Below, in pieces: positions 7,478-16,382 of a stretch of 34,717 nucleotides of DNA (position 1 is its first letter; each line of letters opens with the position of its first letter). A program made the position numbers and the translations under genes. Source of the DNA: Acidobacteriota bacterium. GTDB taxonomy: Bacteria; Acidobacteriota; Vicinamibacteria; Vicinamibacterales; CAVVIG01. The DNA is taken from contig JACPZW010000053.1 in NCBI GenBank assembly GCA_016195265.1, positions 1-34,717 on the forward strand, in the 5' to 3' direction. Under the pieces are notes generated by a model. The model searched no databases, was not told the DNA's origin, and was given only the letters and a program-made list of their open reading frames with translations.

Positions 7478-8707
7478 TCATGCCGCGCGTAGCAGCGCCC
7501 CAAGCTCACTCGCGCGAGCCCGCGCGTCGGCTTCTCCCAAATCGAGCAGGCGCCTGAGATAGTCGGGCTGAAACATGACCAGGCTCAACATGCTGCTCGA
7601 GCGCGTCTCGTGAGTACCCAGGCCCCGCGTGAGAAAGCGGAAGGTCGGAGGAAGCCGCGGTTCGTACTCGCGGGCGATGCGTCCCAAGTCTTGAGACGGT
7701 CGGAAGACCAGGAGGCCGACATGTCGCCATGACGCCCGCTTGCCGTCGGGCAGCGCGCCAACGAGGAGGTTGATGCGCTCCAGACGCTGCGCGTCGGCGT
7801 CCAACTGGTCGAGGAAAATCGCATCCAGAAGCGCTCCGGCCACGTGCGCCGGCGGCGGATAGCCATCGATCAGCGCCGGCTCCGTCTCGCGGCGGGCCGC
7901 GCGAGTCGAAATCGCGAGGATCCGATCTGCGCCCAGATGGACCGCCGGTGACAGCGGGGCAGTCAGTCCGACGCCACCGTCTCCATACCACGCGCCGTCG
8001 ACGTGGACCGCGGGGAAGACCAGCGGCAGCGCCGCAGACGCCATGACGTGCTCGACGGTGAGCGGGCCGTTGATGCCCCGGCGATCGGGGCGTTCCCACA
8101 ACTCGATCTCGCAACCTCGGACCCACGTGACAGACTGGCCCGTCGTGTAGCTGGACGCGGTCAGCGCAACGGCCTTCAGGGCCCCGTCGCGGATACTGCG
8201 GTCGACGCCGGTCAGAAAGCCGTTCTCGGCGTCGAGCGCTCGGGCCAGGAGCGTCCGAAGAGGTTGTGTATCGACCAGGCTGCGCGCACCGGGTGCGCGC
8301 CAGCTCCCGCCTGACAGCAGGCGTGTGCTCCAACGGGCGACGTTTCGAGCTAGGCATAGGAGGTCCGCGCGGAATACGTCCTCGACACCGAGGCTGGCCC
8401 AGAGGTTCGCGAGCGCATCGACCCTCTCGCGAAAGCTGCCTGGATGAGCCGCCAGATAGGCGGCGTTGATCGCCCCCGCGCTCACCCCGGTGAGCACGTC
8501 AGGCGAGAAGTCGGGAAACTGTGTGGCGAGGAAACGGAGGAAGCCCACCTGGTAGGCAGCCCGGGCTCCACCGCCGCTCAGCGCCAGCGCCAAGTGCGCG
8601 CGCTTCGTTCGCGCGAGTATCCCGCAGTCCGGGCTGTCGGCACGGGACGGGTGCTCTGGCGCAACACGTGCGCCAGACTGACTCGTGAGCGTGAGTTGAG
8701 CACACAC
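7478..8707 (-). CDS. Patatin-like phospholipase
   Basis: The 409-aa protein carries the patatin catalytic set: oxyanion motif GGGARA (45-50), nucleophile GVSAG with Ser76, and DGG (243-245) with the dyad Asp. This fold hydrolyses acyl esters of phospholipids. There is no signal peptide, no Omp85-type barrel and no POTRA, unlike PlpD/type V secreted patatins, although the upstream gene encodes an Omp85-type barrel. The GTG start follows a G-rich ribosome site 18 bp after the corrected stop of that barrel gene. The C-terminal ~130 residues match no motif I know. Confidence 0.9.
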   Translation of the reverse strand: MCAQLTLTSQSGARVAPEHPSRADSPDCGILARTKRAHLALALSGGGARAAYQVGFLRFLATQFPDFSPDVLTGVSAGAINAAYLAAHPGSFRERVDALANLWASLGVEDVFRADLLCLARNVARWSTRLLSGGSWRAPGARSLVDTQPLRTLLARALDAENGFLTGVDRSIRDGALKAVALTASSYTTGQSVTWVRGCEIELWERPDRRGINGPLTVEHVMASAALPLVFPAVHVDGAWYGDGGVGLTAPLSPAVHLGADRILAISTRAARRETEPALIDGYPPPAHVAGALLDAIFLDQLDADAQRLERINLLVGALPDGKRASWRHVGLLVFRPSQDLGRIAREYEPRLPPTFRFLTRGLGTHETRSSSMLSLVMFQPDYLRRLLDLGEADARARASELGALLRAA

Positions 8708-8725
8708 CGCAGCGACCCCCTTGCT

Positions 8726-11700
8726 TCAGAAGTCGTAGCCAATCCACACGTCGAACCGGGTTTTGCGGAAGGCGCTGCTTCCACCTTGGCCGGCAAACAG
8801 GACGTCTTCCCATTGGCGGTTGAAGAGCGTGCGCCAGGACCAGTCGAAGTGAATCGGGAAGCCGAGCGCGAAGGTCTCGAGCCCGAGGCCGTAGGAGGCG
8901 CGGCCGTCCACCAGCCGGAAGCCGGATCGTCGAACCAGGCGCCGCCCATGTTGAAGAAGAACACGCCGCGGATGCCGCCGAGGATCCCTATCGGCGTCGC
9001 CATCGCGTCGATGAGCGGAAAGCGCAGCTCGGCGTTCCCGAAGAAGGCGTTCTGACCGAGGAACTCGAGGTATTGATAGCCACGCAGCTCCGAATTGCCA
9101 CCGAAGAACAAGAAGTCCGGAGAATCGCCCCAACTCCGGAAGCCACGGGCGCGCAGCGCGAGCACGCCGGTCGCGCCCAGCCGCTGGTAGTACCGCAGGT
9201 CGGCATCGACGGTCTGGCGCGAGAGGCTGCCGCCAATGGCGGGCGCTCCCTCGTAGGCCAGGCGCATCGTGTTGCCAGCCAGCGGGCCGAAGTCGCGGAA
9301 GACCGTGGTCTCCTGGACGAAGGCGGCACTGAGCGGAACGAAGGTGCCGTTGCGGAGCAGCGTCCGGCCGAACTGTTGCTGCTGGAACCCGGTGGAGAAG
9401 TCGTCGAGTGCGGGGTCCCGAAACTGCTCCGAGTAGTGCGCCAGCCCGGCCGAGAGCTCCACGCGGCGATACCGGTCGAGCGGGTAAATGCCGAAGACGC
9501 TGCCACCCCGCACGGTGCGCGTGGCCGTGGCCAGATCGCGATCGATGAATGAGCTGAACGCCGGATCGAAGAAGGTGCCGCTCGTCTGCCCGAAGAAGAA
9601 CTGGGTCTGCGAATAGCCCTGCACAGCCCACTGGAGCCGCCGGGACACATTCACATACGATGCGGCCAGCGTTCGGTACTGCGAGACCGAGGCGATCGCC
9701 AGGTCGATCCGGTGATCGCCGGTCACGTCGGCAAACGAGATCGTGGTGCCGCCGAATACGTCACCGCCGCTCGTCACGCCGACGTTGACGGGCGGGCGCC
9801 CTTCGAGGAACAGCTTGCCGAAGGTCCCTTTCCTCTGCGTGTTCCCCGCGAGGAGCGTGTGGGTCAGTGGCGCCTGAAAGTCGATGATGGGTCCCGGCGC
9901 ACCGAAGTCGGCGCTGGCCGCCGTGTGGAGCGGCTCCTTGCGATCGAGCGAGTGGATGCCGTACTCGCCCTTGTAGTAGCTGATGAAGGCGATGCGGTGG
10001 GACTGGCCTTCGTTCAGCACGATCGTCGACCAGTCGCCGCCGAGCGCATCGGTGTACTGCCGCAGCTCGCCCGTTTTCAGGTCGAGCGTCCAGATGTTGT
10101 AGATCTTGCCGTTCCTGACGATCTCGGGCTCGAGCGGCACGGAGGGGTCGGTTGCGGTCGACGAGAACACGATCGTGTGGTCATCGATGAACTGCGCGGC
10201 GGTCTCGTCTTGTGTGCCGAAGGTCAGCTGCGTTTTCTTCCTGGTGTCGAAGTCGAACCGGAAGAGCTTCTGGTTGCCGCTCACCCGCGCGTTGTAGATC
10301 AGGGACTTGCCGTCTGGCGAGTAGCTCGGCCCGGCATCGGCGAACGCGTCCTCGGTGAGGTTCACGACAGCCTTCGTATCAAGGTCGATCGTGTAGATGT
10401 CGCCGACGGCGCCGCGCAGCGCCGCGAACGCGACGGTCCGTCCGTCCGGGGAGAACGACGGCGACTCGGGCTCGTCGACGGACTTCATCGGGATCTTCGC
10501 TTCGATCTTCCGCGTCAGCACGTTCTGGAGGATGAGCGCGCGCTCCTTCTCCGTGCGCACGAAATACGCGAGCCGGTCGCCCTTCGGCGACCACGCCATC
10601 CACGGCATCTCGAAGCGCTGGCCCATCTGGACGATGTGGTCGAAGCCCATGTCCTTGTCGAAGCCGCGCGTCAGGTTGCGCACGATCGAGCCGTCCTTGG
10701 ATGAGAGCAGCACGATGTCGAGCTCGCGGTCGTTGCGGTTGACGGTGACCGCGGCGATGAGGTCGCCCGAGGGCGAGGGCGCGATCGACAGCGCCTCGGC
10801 GAAACCCGTGCGCTCCTTGCTCGGCGCCAGGTCCCGCCCGTAGTCGGCCGGGCGCTCCTTGTCGCGGAACGGCTTGAAGCGGTCCTTCAAGTACCGTTCG
10901 AAGGCCTGGTCGAACTCGTCTCTGCTCATCTTCAACGCTTCTTCGTACGCGTCCTCGCCGCCGCCGATCACGCTCTTGCGCAGCGCGAAGAGGAACTGGC
11001 GAATGCCTTCCTTGCCGAATTTGGTCTCGATGAACTCGAACACCGCGTGGCCGAGGTTGTAGATGAGCCGGGGATTGGTGCCGGCGTAGCCTTCGAGCTC
11101 GCTCATCTTCGGTACGATGTCGGCCACCGCCGCGTCGCGGACCGACATGAGGTCGATCGGGTTCCACTGCCCCCGCTCGTAGTCCGACAACCCCTCGTTG
11201 ACCCAGAGCGGCGCGCTGCGGCGCATGAGTCCCTGCGGGATGATGTCGAACTCGAATTGGTGCGTGAGCTCGTGCACGATGAGGCCGTACAGCAGATCCG
11301 GCGGATCGTCGATCGGCATGACCATCCGCTGGCGGAACGGCTCGGCGAACGCGCCGACGCCCTCAGACGACGCCTCGGGCCCTGCGATGTTCTGCTGCTC
11401 GAACTCGCTGTGCGTCTTGAACAGCACCAGGGGAATCTTGAACGACAAGTCGTGCTTGAGATCGGCGCTGACCTGCTGGTAGGCGCTCTCCGCGTAGCCC
11501 GCCACCCGCGCCAGATGCGTTTCGATCTCGGGGTAGTAGTAGATCTCGAAGTGATCCGTCGCGTAGATGTGCCAGTCGAACGTGTCGTAGTGAATCTGGT
11601 TCTTGCCGAAATACGGGACGAACGGCGTCTGCGCGGCCGCGCGGTCCGCGACCGCGCCGATCAGCAAGGCGGCAGCGGCAGTGATCACAATGCGGGAGGA

Positions 11701-11727
11701 GCGGTGAACGAGATTCTCAGGACACAT
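8726..11727 (-). CDS. Zincin metalloprotease - TolB-like propeller - Omp85-type barrel (frameshifted)
   Basis: The product is about 1000 aa after correction. It has a signal peptide (1-32, ending AAAQ) and a zinc-protease domain with HELTH (152-156) and the third ligand in 'WVNEGLSDYE' (Glu178). A WD40/TolB-like propeller follows (about 310-590, repeats such as 'PSFSPDGRTVAFAA'), then a BamA/TamA-like outer-membrane barrel from about 630 ('GFRSWGDSPDFLFFGGNSELRGYQYLEF'). At about 8922 the frame breaks: after 'GGAWFDDP' the barrel continues in another frame to end '..TRFDVWIGYDF' at 8726. One extra G in the run at 8922-8923 would restore 'DDPGFRLVDGRASYG'. Without it the frame runs on to 8578 as unrelated sequence. 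It is either a sequencing error or a recent mutation. ATG 11727 has the ribosome site GAGGTGG. Confidence 0.85.
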
Positions 11728-11742
11728 GAATCCACCTCATGC

Positions 11743-12063
11743 TCAGAACCCGACGACCAGGCCCACCCGGAAGATCCGCGGGCTGAGGTTCTGCGCCAGC
11801 GTGTTGAAGGTCGGCGACAGGACGTTGTTGTTGCGGACCAGCGCCGTGTCGCGGTTGAACGCATTGAACAGGTCGCCGAAATCGCGCGGTTCGGCCGCGA
11901 CCTCGATGGCGCGATTGTCGGGACCCGCCAAGACGGTGGTGCGCACAATCAGATCCGCTGGCGCGAACGACAAGGGCGGCAAGACCTGCATCGTCAGCCC
12001 TCGTCGCCACCGAGCCGGCACGCGGATGCCAGCGGCAGCCCACAGACGCCGTGCGCACGTTTG
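11743..12063 (-). pseudogene. C-terminal remnant of a TonB-dependent receptor
   Basis: The last ~75 residues read like the final strands of an acidobacterial carboxypeptidase-regulatory TonB receptor: 'AEPRDFGDLFNAFNRDTALVRNNNVLSP' and the terminal 'SPRIFRVGLVVGF', ending in Phe as outer-membrane barrels do. Going upstream, an in-frame TGA at 12064-12066 closes the frame, and no plug or earlier barrel is found beyond it in any frame. Such receptors are normally about 1000 aa, so this is a decayed stump. The stop is 15 bases before the start of the zincin/barrel gene. Confidence 0.6.
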
Positions 12064-12422
12064 TCATTTCCAACGCTCCGATGTGCCGCACCCGAACCTC
12101 ATTGGATTAAGACTTGCGAACAACGAGTCGGATGGCGCCCTGGCCAAGTTCCTGACGGGAAAGCGCCGGAACGGTGAGCGCTCTCACAGTCGGTCGCCGA
12201 TGCAAACATCGATGAACGATCGACAGCCTGAATGCCAGCCCCCGTCGATCGCCGAAGAGAACTGTTGATTGAGTGAGGTGTTCCATAGGTGTTGCAGTTT
12301 TGACCCAACCGCTCGTCGCAGACTCGCGCCGCTGGTGACCTCTCAATGCCGTTCGGTCTCGGGAATCGCTCGATCGTTACAGGGCGCACGCGCCCGCGCC
12401 GCCGGCGCGCACGTCAGGGGGG
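12064..12422. other. Non-coding gap
   Basis: About 360 bases have no convincing gene on either strand. The short frames show no family pattern or ribosome site. The region lies between the decayed receptor and the conserved promoter at 12423, and probably includes more decayed receptor DNA. Confidence 0.5.
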
Positions 12423-12459
12423 CGTAACACACGGGACCGGATGAAGACATTGCGGCATG
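12423..12459 (+). promoter_or_regulatory. Leaderless promoter, copy 2 (CGTAAC-N17-GACATTG)
   Basis: CGTAAC is at 12423-12428 and GACATTG at 12446-12452, with the ATG of the next gene at 12457. Identity with copy 3 continues into the first codons, where both genes begin ATGGAAATACGA (MEIR), and covers part of the spacer (GGACCG). No Shine-Dalgarno precedes the ATG, as expected for a leaderless mRNA. Confidence 0.65.
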
Positions 12460-13407
12460 GAAATACGAACCGCGCTCCGAACCGCCGCCTTCCTGAGCGC
12501 CGCCATCGCGGCGGCACCCGGGACCGGCCTCGCCGCTGGAAACGAAGTCAAGAAAGAGACTCCGACGATGCCCGTGGTGGCCGAGCACAAGTACCGGATG
12601 CTCGCGAAGGTCCGGCCGCTACTCTTCTGGATCAGCAAGGACGACGTCGGCGGCGCGCGCATCAGTTGGCGCGGCGACAACAACGGCGGGTTCGGGCTCG
12701 ACCTCCTCATCGGATCGGATCCGCTGCGCGCGCCCCGGAGCATCAATCGCTGGGGCTACATCGCCGAACAAGTGCGGGGAGCGGACGCACGCGTCGTCGG
12801 CGTGATGAAGCAGTCCAACGAGCAGTCGGTCAAAGAAGCTGAATCAGCGATCGATAAGGACGGCCGCGGCGGGTACGCGTATCGGGCGATCCAGGGCACG
12901 GCGAGCCGGCAGGAAGCGCGCGCCGGCGTCACGACCGTTCGCGTCGAGCGCGACCTGACGTTCCGCGACATCGACCCGCTGCTCGCGCTGGTGACCGCAA
13001 CGACGGAGAACGGCGAAAACCGGTCCGTGGCGCTGCCCGCCGGGACGCGGCCCGGATTCCTGGTGGCGCTGCGCGATCTCGTCCAGCAGAGCACGGACGC
13101 GTACAGTCGGACGCCCGCCGCTTCCGTCAAGCGCATGACGATCTCCTACGTCTACTTCGGCGTCTTCTACGACCTCACGATGGAGTCGTCGGATCTGCTG
13201 AAGACCGCGGTCATCGACGGCCGCAGCTACGCCAACATCGCGCGCAGCGACTTCGAGATCAGGAACCGCGGCACCGGCGAAACGACCCGCTTCCAGCTGA
13301 CGTACGGCACGGCGGGCGCGCTTGCCGCCGTTCCCGTCCACGCGGTGTATCAGCCGCGCTGGTGGTTCGAGGTGCAGCTCTTTCTCGACGACCACACCGC
13401 GTTCTGA
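12457..13407 (+). CDS. Secreted protein of unknown function, first gene of lipid head-group operon
   Basis: I do not recognise a named domain in this 316-aa protein. It has an N-terminal signal peptide ('ALRTAAFLSAAIAAAPGTGLAAG'). A mixed alpha/beta body follows, with 'YRMLAKVRPLLFWISKDDVGGARISW' near residue 50 and a C-terminal half rich in Tyr/Phe ('MTISYVYFGVFYDLTMESSD'). It has no cysteines. The start coincides with the conserved promoter. Twenty bases separate it from the CDP-alcohol phosphotransferase gene, so it probably belongs to that operon and acts in the periplasm. Confidence 0.8.
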   Translation: MEIRTALRTAAFLSAAIAAAPGTGLAAGNEVKKETPTMPVVAEHKYRMLAKVRPLLFWISKDDVGGARISWRGDNNGGFGLDLLIGSDPLRAPRSINRWGYIAEQVRGADARVVGVMKQSNEQSVKEAESAIDKDGRGGYAYRAIQGTASRQEARAGVTTVRVERDLTFRDIDPLLALVTATTENGENRSVALPAGTRPGFLVALRDLVQQSTDAYSRTPAASVKRMTISYVYFGVFYDLTMESSDLLKTAVIDGRSYANIARSDFEIRNRGTGETTRFQLTYGTAGALAAVPVHAVYQPRWWFEVQLFLDDHTAF

Positions 13408-13427
13408 AGATCAGCGACGAAGGACCA

Positions 13428-14615
13428 ATGACCATGACTCGCATCGCGGCGCTCATCGTTCGTGATTCGTCGCCCCTCCGGTTCGCCGGCCTCGACCTGG
13501 CCGAACGCGCCGAGCGGCTGGCCCGCCGCGCCGGCATCGAGCGCGTGCAGATCGTCGACGACGACCGTCCGTTTGCAGACGCGCCGGCCGCCGAGCTCCT
13601 GCTCGTGCTGCCCGAGCGCGTCATCGCCGAGCCCGCGGTCTTGAGCGACCTGCTGCGCCGCGCGATTCAGGATTCCGAGGACGCGGCGGTCGTCGCCGAC
13701 GCGTCCGGTCACAGCACCGGCCTGATGCTGCTTTCGTCGCGCGCCACCGAGCGCGTGCGGGCGGTCCCGCGCCTGCGATCAGCCCCGCGGCGGCTCGCCG
13801 CCGAAGCGGTGGTGCGAGTGATTCGCGTCTCGCCGCGGTACATCGCGCGCCTCCGCGACGCCCGCGACATCGGTCGCATCGAGACCGAGTACCTGCGCCA
13901 CGTCAACGGCGGCGACAGCGAGGGACTCTTCACCAGGAACATCCGCCGGTTCTCGATCCCGGTCAGCCGCCGTCTCCTGCGCCTGTCGATCAGCGCCAAT
14001 GAGGTGACGCTGGCGGGCTTTGCTTTGGCGGTCCTGGCGGGCCTGTCGTTTTCGGTCGGGATGTACTGGGCCGGCATCGCCGGCGCGCTCCTCTACTGGG
14101 CGAGCATGGTGCTCGACTGCAGCGACGGCGAGGTCGCGCGCGCGACGCTGAGTGACTCGAAGTTCGGCGCCTGGCTCGAGACCGTGACCGACTATCTCTC
14201 ATACTTCGTCGTCCTCGGCGGGATCGTCTGGGGCGACATCCGGTGGGAAGGCGTCGACCATCACACCGTCGCGGCGATTGTGGCGGCGGCGACAAGCGTC
14301 GCGATCGTGTCGCTCGTCGGCTACCTGCGCGCGCGCGTCGCCAGCGTCAATCCCGGCGCGTTCGACGATGCGCTGGCGGCGGAGCTCCGGCACGGAACCC
14401 TCACGCAGCGGTTCGCGGCGTGGGGACGCCAGTTGATCAAGCGCGCGTTCGTCGCGCATCTCATCTTGTTTCAGGCCCTTATCGGCTTCATTCCCGCGTT
14501 GACGGAAATCTGGGCGTACGGCGCCGTCGCCGCGCTCATCATCGTGGTTGCCGTGCAGACGCACATCATCCGCAGCGTGCGGGTCCAGCCGCTCCAGCCG
14601 GCCGCAACACTCTGA
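13428..14615 (+). CDS. Bifunctional-type GT-A-like / CDP-alcohol phosphotransferase membrane protein
   Basis: The 395-aa protein has two parts. Residues 1 to ~165 resemble a degenerate nucleotidyltransferase (GT-A) fold without the Gly-rich NTP loop. The linker 'EYLRHVNGGDSEGLFTRNIRRFSIPVSRRLL' is typical of enzymes that fuse a cytidylyltransferase to a CDP-alcohol phosphotransferase, as in di-myo-inositol-phosphate-phosphate synthesis. The C-terminal part has about six membrane helices and the signature DCSDGEVARATLSDSKFGAWLETVTD. In the family pattern D-x2-DG-x2-AR-x8-G-x3-D-x3-D, the third Asp is Glu here, while the base-position Asp (final D) is kept. It would transfer a phospho-alcohol from a CDP derivative to a lipid or polyol. 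The CDP donor is probably made by the cytidylyltransferase at 15615. The start is ATG 13428, or 13434. Confidence 0.85.
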   Translation: MTMTRIAALIVRDSSPLRFAGLDLAERAERLARRAGIERVQIVDDDRPFADAPAAELLLVLPERVIAEPAVLSDLLRRAIQDSEDAAVVADASGHSTGLMLLSSRATERVRAVPRLRSAPRRLAAEAVVRVIRVSPRYIARLRDARDIGRIETEYLRHVNGGDSEGLFTRNIRRFSIPVSRRLLRLSISANEVTLAGFALAVLAGLSFSVGMYWAGIAGALLYWASMVLDCSDGEVARATLSDSKFGAWLETVTDYLSYFVVLGGIVWGDIRWEGVDHHTVAAIVAAATSVAIVSLVGYLRARVASVNPGAFDDALAAELRHGTLTQRFAAWGRQLIKRAFVAHLILFQALIGFIPALTEIWAYGAVAALIIVVAVQTHIIRSVRVQPLQPAATL

Positions 14616-14714
14616 ACTCGACCGCGAACAACCCCGGCGATCGCGTGCGTTTCATCGCGCGCCTCGGCGAAATCAACCTCTGCTCACGCTCGCGCTCCCC
14701 CACCATCCCCCGGC

Positions 14715-14751
14715 CGTAACAGACAGGACCGAACTGAGACATTGCAGCATG
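14715..14751 (+). promoter_or_regulatory. Leaderless promoter, copy 3 (CGTAAC-N17-GACATTG)
   Basis: CGTAAC is at 14715-14720 and GACATTG at 14738-14744, with ATG at 14749. It is an internal promoter in the 133-bp gap after the CDP-alcohol phosphotransferase gene. It is nearly identical to copy 2 over about 48 bases, including the MEIR codons. Confidence 0.65.
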
Positions 14752-14910
14752 GAAATACGACCTTCACAGCACCCCTCGAGCGTCCCCCCCTGCAACTGCG
14801 GAGCGCCGCGACCGGCGCTCCGCCTCGCCTTCATCGCCGCGATCGTGGCGATGCTAGCCGGGCTGTTGATCGCGGGCATACGAATCGCCGGGGCAGCTGG
14901 CGCCTTTTGA
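14749..14910 (+). CDS. 53-aa single-helix membrane peptide
   Basis: The peptide begins MEIRPSQHPSS, has a CNCGAPRP segment (two Cys at about 15 and 17), then one strong transmembrane helix ('LAFIAAIVAMLAGLLIAGIRIAGAAG'). The initiator lies at the expected distance from promoter copy 3, and its first four residues match those of the gene behind copy 2. The next gene starts 16 bases later with GGAGG. Function is unknown; a small membrane regulator or subunit of the lipid enzymes is possible. Confidence 0.6.
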   Translation: MEIRPSQHPSSVPPCNCGAPRPALRLAFIAAIVAMLAGLLIAGIRIAGAAGAF

Positions 14911-14925
14911 TTCGAGGAGGATTCA

Positions 14926-15651
14926 ATGGCCACGATCGCCGCCGTGATTTTCACAGACGCCCCGGACGGAGTCCTGCACGAGGGTGCCGATCCCGGCGGC
15001 GTCGCCCGGGCCGGCCTCCGCGCCGCCGAACGCGCGGCGTTGACTGCGCAGCGCGCCGGCATCGATCGCATTCATTACGCCGGCGAGCAGCTTCCCGACG
15101 AAGCCGTGCTCGATCGGCTGAGGCAGCGAGGTCTGCGCGTGTCGGCGACACGCCGGCGGGGTTCGCCACTCCTCGACGCGCCTTTCGCCGACGTGCTCCT
15201 GGTGACTCCGGCCGACGCCGCGATCGAGCCCGCAACGCTCGTGGCGCTCATCGAACAGGCGAACCTGGGACCAGGCCGTGCGGTCCTCATGATCAACCGC
15301 GGGCCGGAAGCGACCAACCGGATCGTCAAGCTGTCGAACGGCCGCGTGACCTCATTGATCGCGGCCGGTGATGCCGCCAGCACAGACATCGCGATCCTCT
15401 CGCCCGAGGCCGTTTTCATGGTGCGCGACGCCTGGTCGGCCCGGCAGGCGCATCGGCGCCTGGCACGCTTCGGTATCCTGCGCGCCTTCGACCCGGCCCC
15501 TCATGTCTACGCGCGTTTGAGGCCGGCGAGTGACGCCGGACGGATGAAACGTGCGTGCGGGACACGCCTTAACGGCGACAAAAACGAAGGGGTTCCTGAC
15601 CGGAGTGATTGCCCATGCATAAGGTCACTGATCGTCCGCGGGCAGCCGTGA
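14926..15651 (+). CDS. GT-A-like protein related to the N-terminal half of the 13428 gene product
   Basis: The 241-aa protein starts at an ATG after GGAGG. Its opening 'MATIAAVIF', the central 'AERAALTAQRAGIDRIHYAG' and 'DVLLVTPADAAIEPATLVALIEQA' parallel the N-terminal domain of the 13428 product (start 'RIAALIV', 'AERLARRAGIERVQIV', 'ELLLVLPERVIAEPAVLSDLL'). They follow the nucleotidyltransferase fold, but the Gly-rich NTP loop and metal Asp are missing. It looks like a stand-alone, possibly non-catalytic paralogue of that domain. The last ~35 residues (Cys/Arg-rich) look unconserved and overlap the next gene by 37 bases. No membrane segment is seen. Confidence 0.7.
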   Translation: MATIAAVIFTDAPDGVLHEGADPGGVARAGLRAAERAALTAQRAGIDRIHYAGEQLPDEAVLDRLRQRGLRVSATRRRGSPLLDAPFADVLLVTPADAAIEPATLVALIEQANLGPGRAVLMINRGPEATNRIVKLSNGRVTSLIAAGDAASTDIAILSPEAVFMVRDAWSARQAHRRLARFGILRAFDPAPHVYARLRPASDAGRMKRACGTRLNGDKNEGVPDRSDCPCIRSLIVRGQP

Positions 15652-16382
15652 TTCTCGCCGCGGGCTACGGCAGTCGAATGGGTTCCCTGACCGCCACTCA
15701 ACCCAAATGCCTGCTCGAGGTGGGCGGCCGGAGCCTCATCGAAGCGCAAGTCGGCAGCCTTGAGCGGTTCGGCGTGCACGACATCACGATCGTGGTCGGG
15801 TACCAGGGCGACCGGATTCGAGAACGGCTGAAGAATCGCGTCTCGTACGTGGAGAACCGCCGTTATCGAGAGACGAACAGCCTGTATTCACTGTGGCTCG
15901 CACGGCACCGCCTGGCGGACGGCGGGCTCGTGCTGAACGCCGATGTCTGGGCGCCGGCGTCGCTCATCCGCCGGTTGCTTCAATCGCCCGCCGAGGACGC
16001 GGCGTTGATCGACTGCGGACATGAGCTGGGCGCCGAGGAAATGAAGGTGAAGCTGTCGAACGACCGCATCGTCGGCTTCGGCAAGCAGCTCTGCCCCGCC
16101 GAGGCCGGCTGTGAGAACGTCGGCATCCTGAAATTCGGGCGCGAAAGTGGCCAGCGCCTCGCCGACGTGCTCGATCAATTCGTGCGCACGGGCCATGAGA
16201 ACGCGTGGGCGCCGCTCGCCTTCGCGGAGATCGCGCGCGAGAGGCGGCTGTGGGCCGTACCCACCGGCGGCGTGCCGTGGACCGAAATCGATTTTCCCGA
16301 CGATCTCGAACGGGCGCGACGCCTGGTCGCGCCGGGCGCCGCCCTCGGATTCCGGAGGGTCGCCGATGCCGCGACCCTCTGA
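15615..16382 (+). CDS. Phosphocholine/sugar-phosphate-type nucleotidyltransferase (LicC-like)
   Basis: The 255-aa protein has the NTP-transferase signature 'AVILAAGYGSRMGSLTATQPKCLLEVGGRSLIE' at about 10-42, including the catalytic Arg and Lys. It also has 'NSLYSLWLARH', 'LNADVW' for metal binding, 'EEMKVKL' and the closing 'WTEIDFPDDLERAR'. 'NSLYSLWLA' and 'TEIDFP.DL' are typical of phosphocholine cytidylyltransferases. It most likely makes a CDP-activated alcohol (choline, inositol or similar phosphate) for the phosphotransferase at 13428. ATG 15615 has GGAG nine bases upstream; an in-frame TTG lies at 15609. It overlaps both neighbours, indicating one operon. Confidence 0.88.
   Translation: MHKVTDRPRAAVILAAGYGSRMGSLTATQPKCLLEVGGRSLIEAQVGSLERFGVHDITIVVGYQGDRIRERLKNRVSYVENRRYRETNSLYSLWLARHRLADGGLVLNADVWAPASLIRRLLQSPAEDAALIDCGHELGAEEMKVKLSNDRIVGFGKQLCPAEAGCENVGILKFGRESGQRLADVLDQFVRTGHENAWAPLAFAEIARERRLWAVPTGGVPWTEIDFPDDLERARRLVAPGAALGFRRVADAATL

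Noticed and set aside
12350..12378. TGTAAC-N17-GACCGAA on the minus strand
   Set aside because: No credible gene downstream on that strand and only GAC of the -10 matches.
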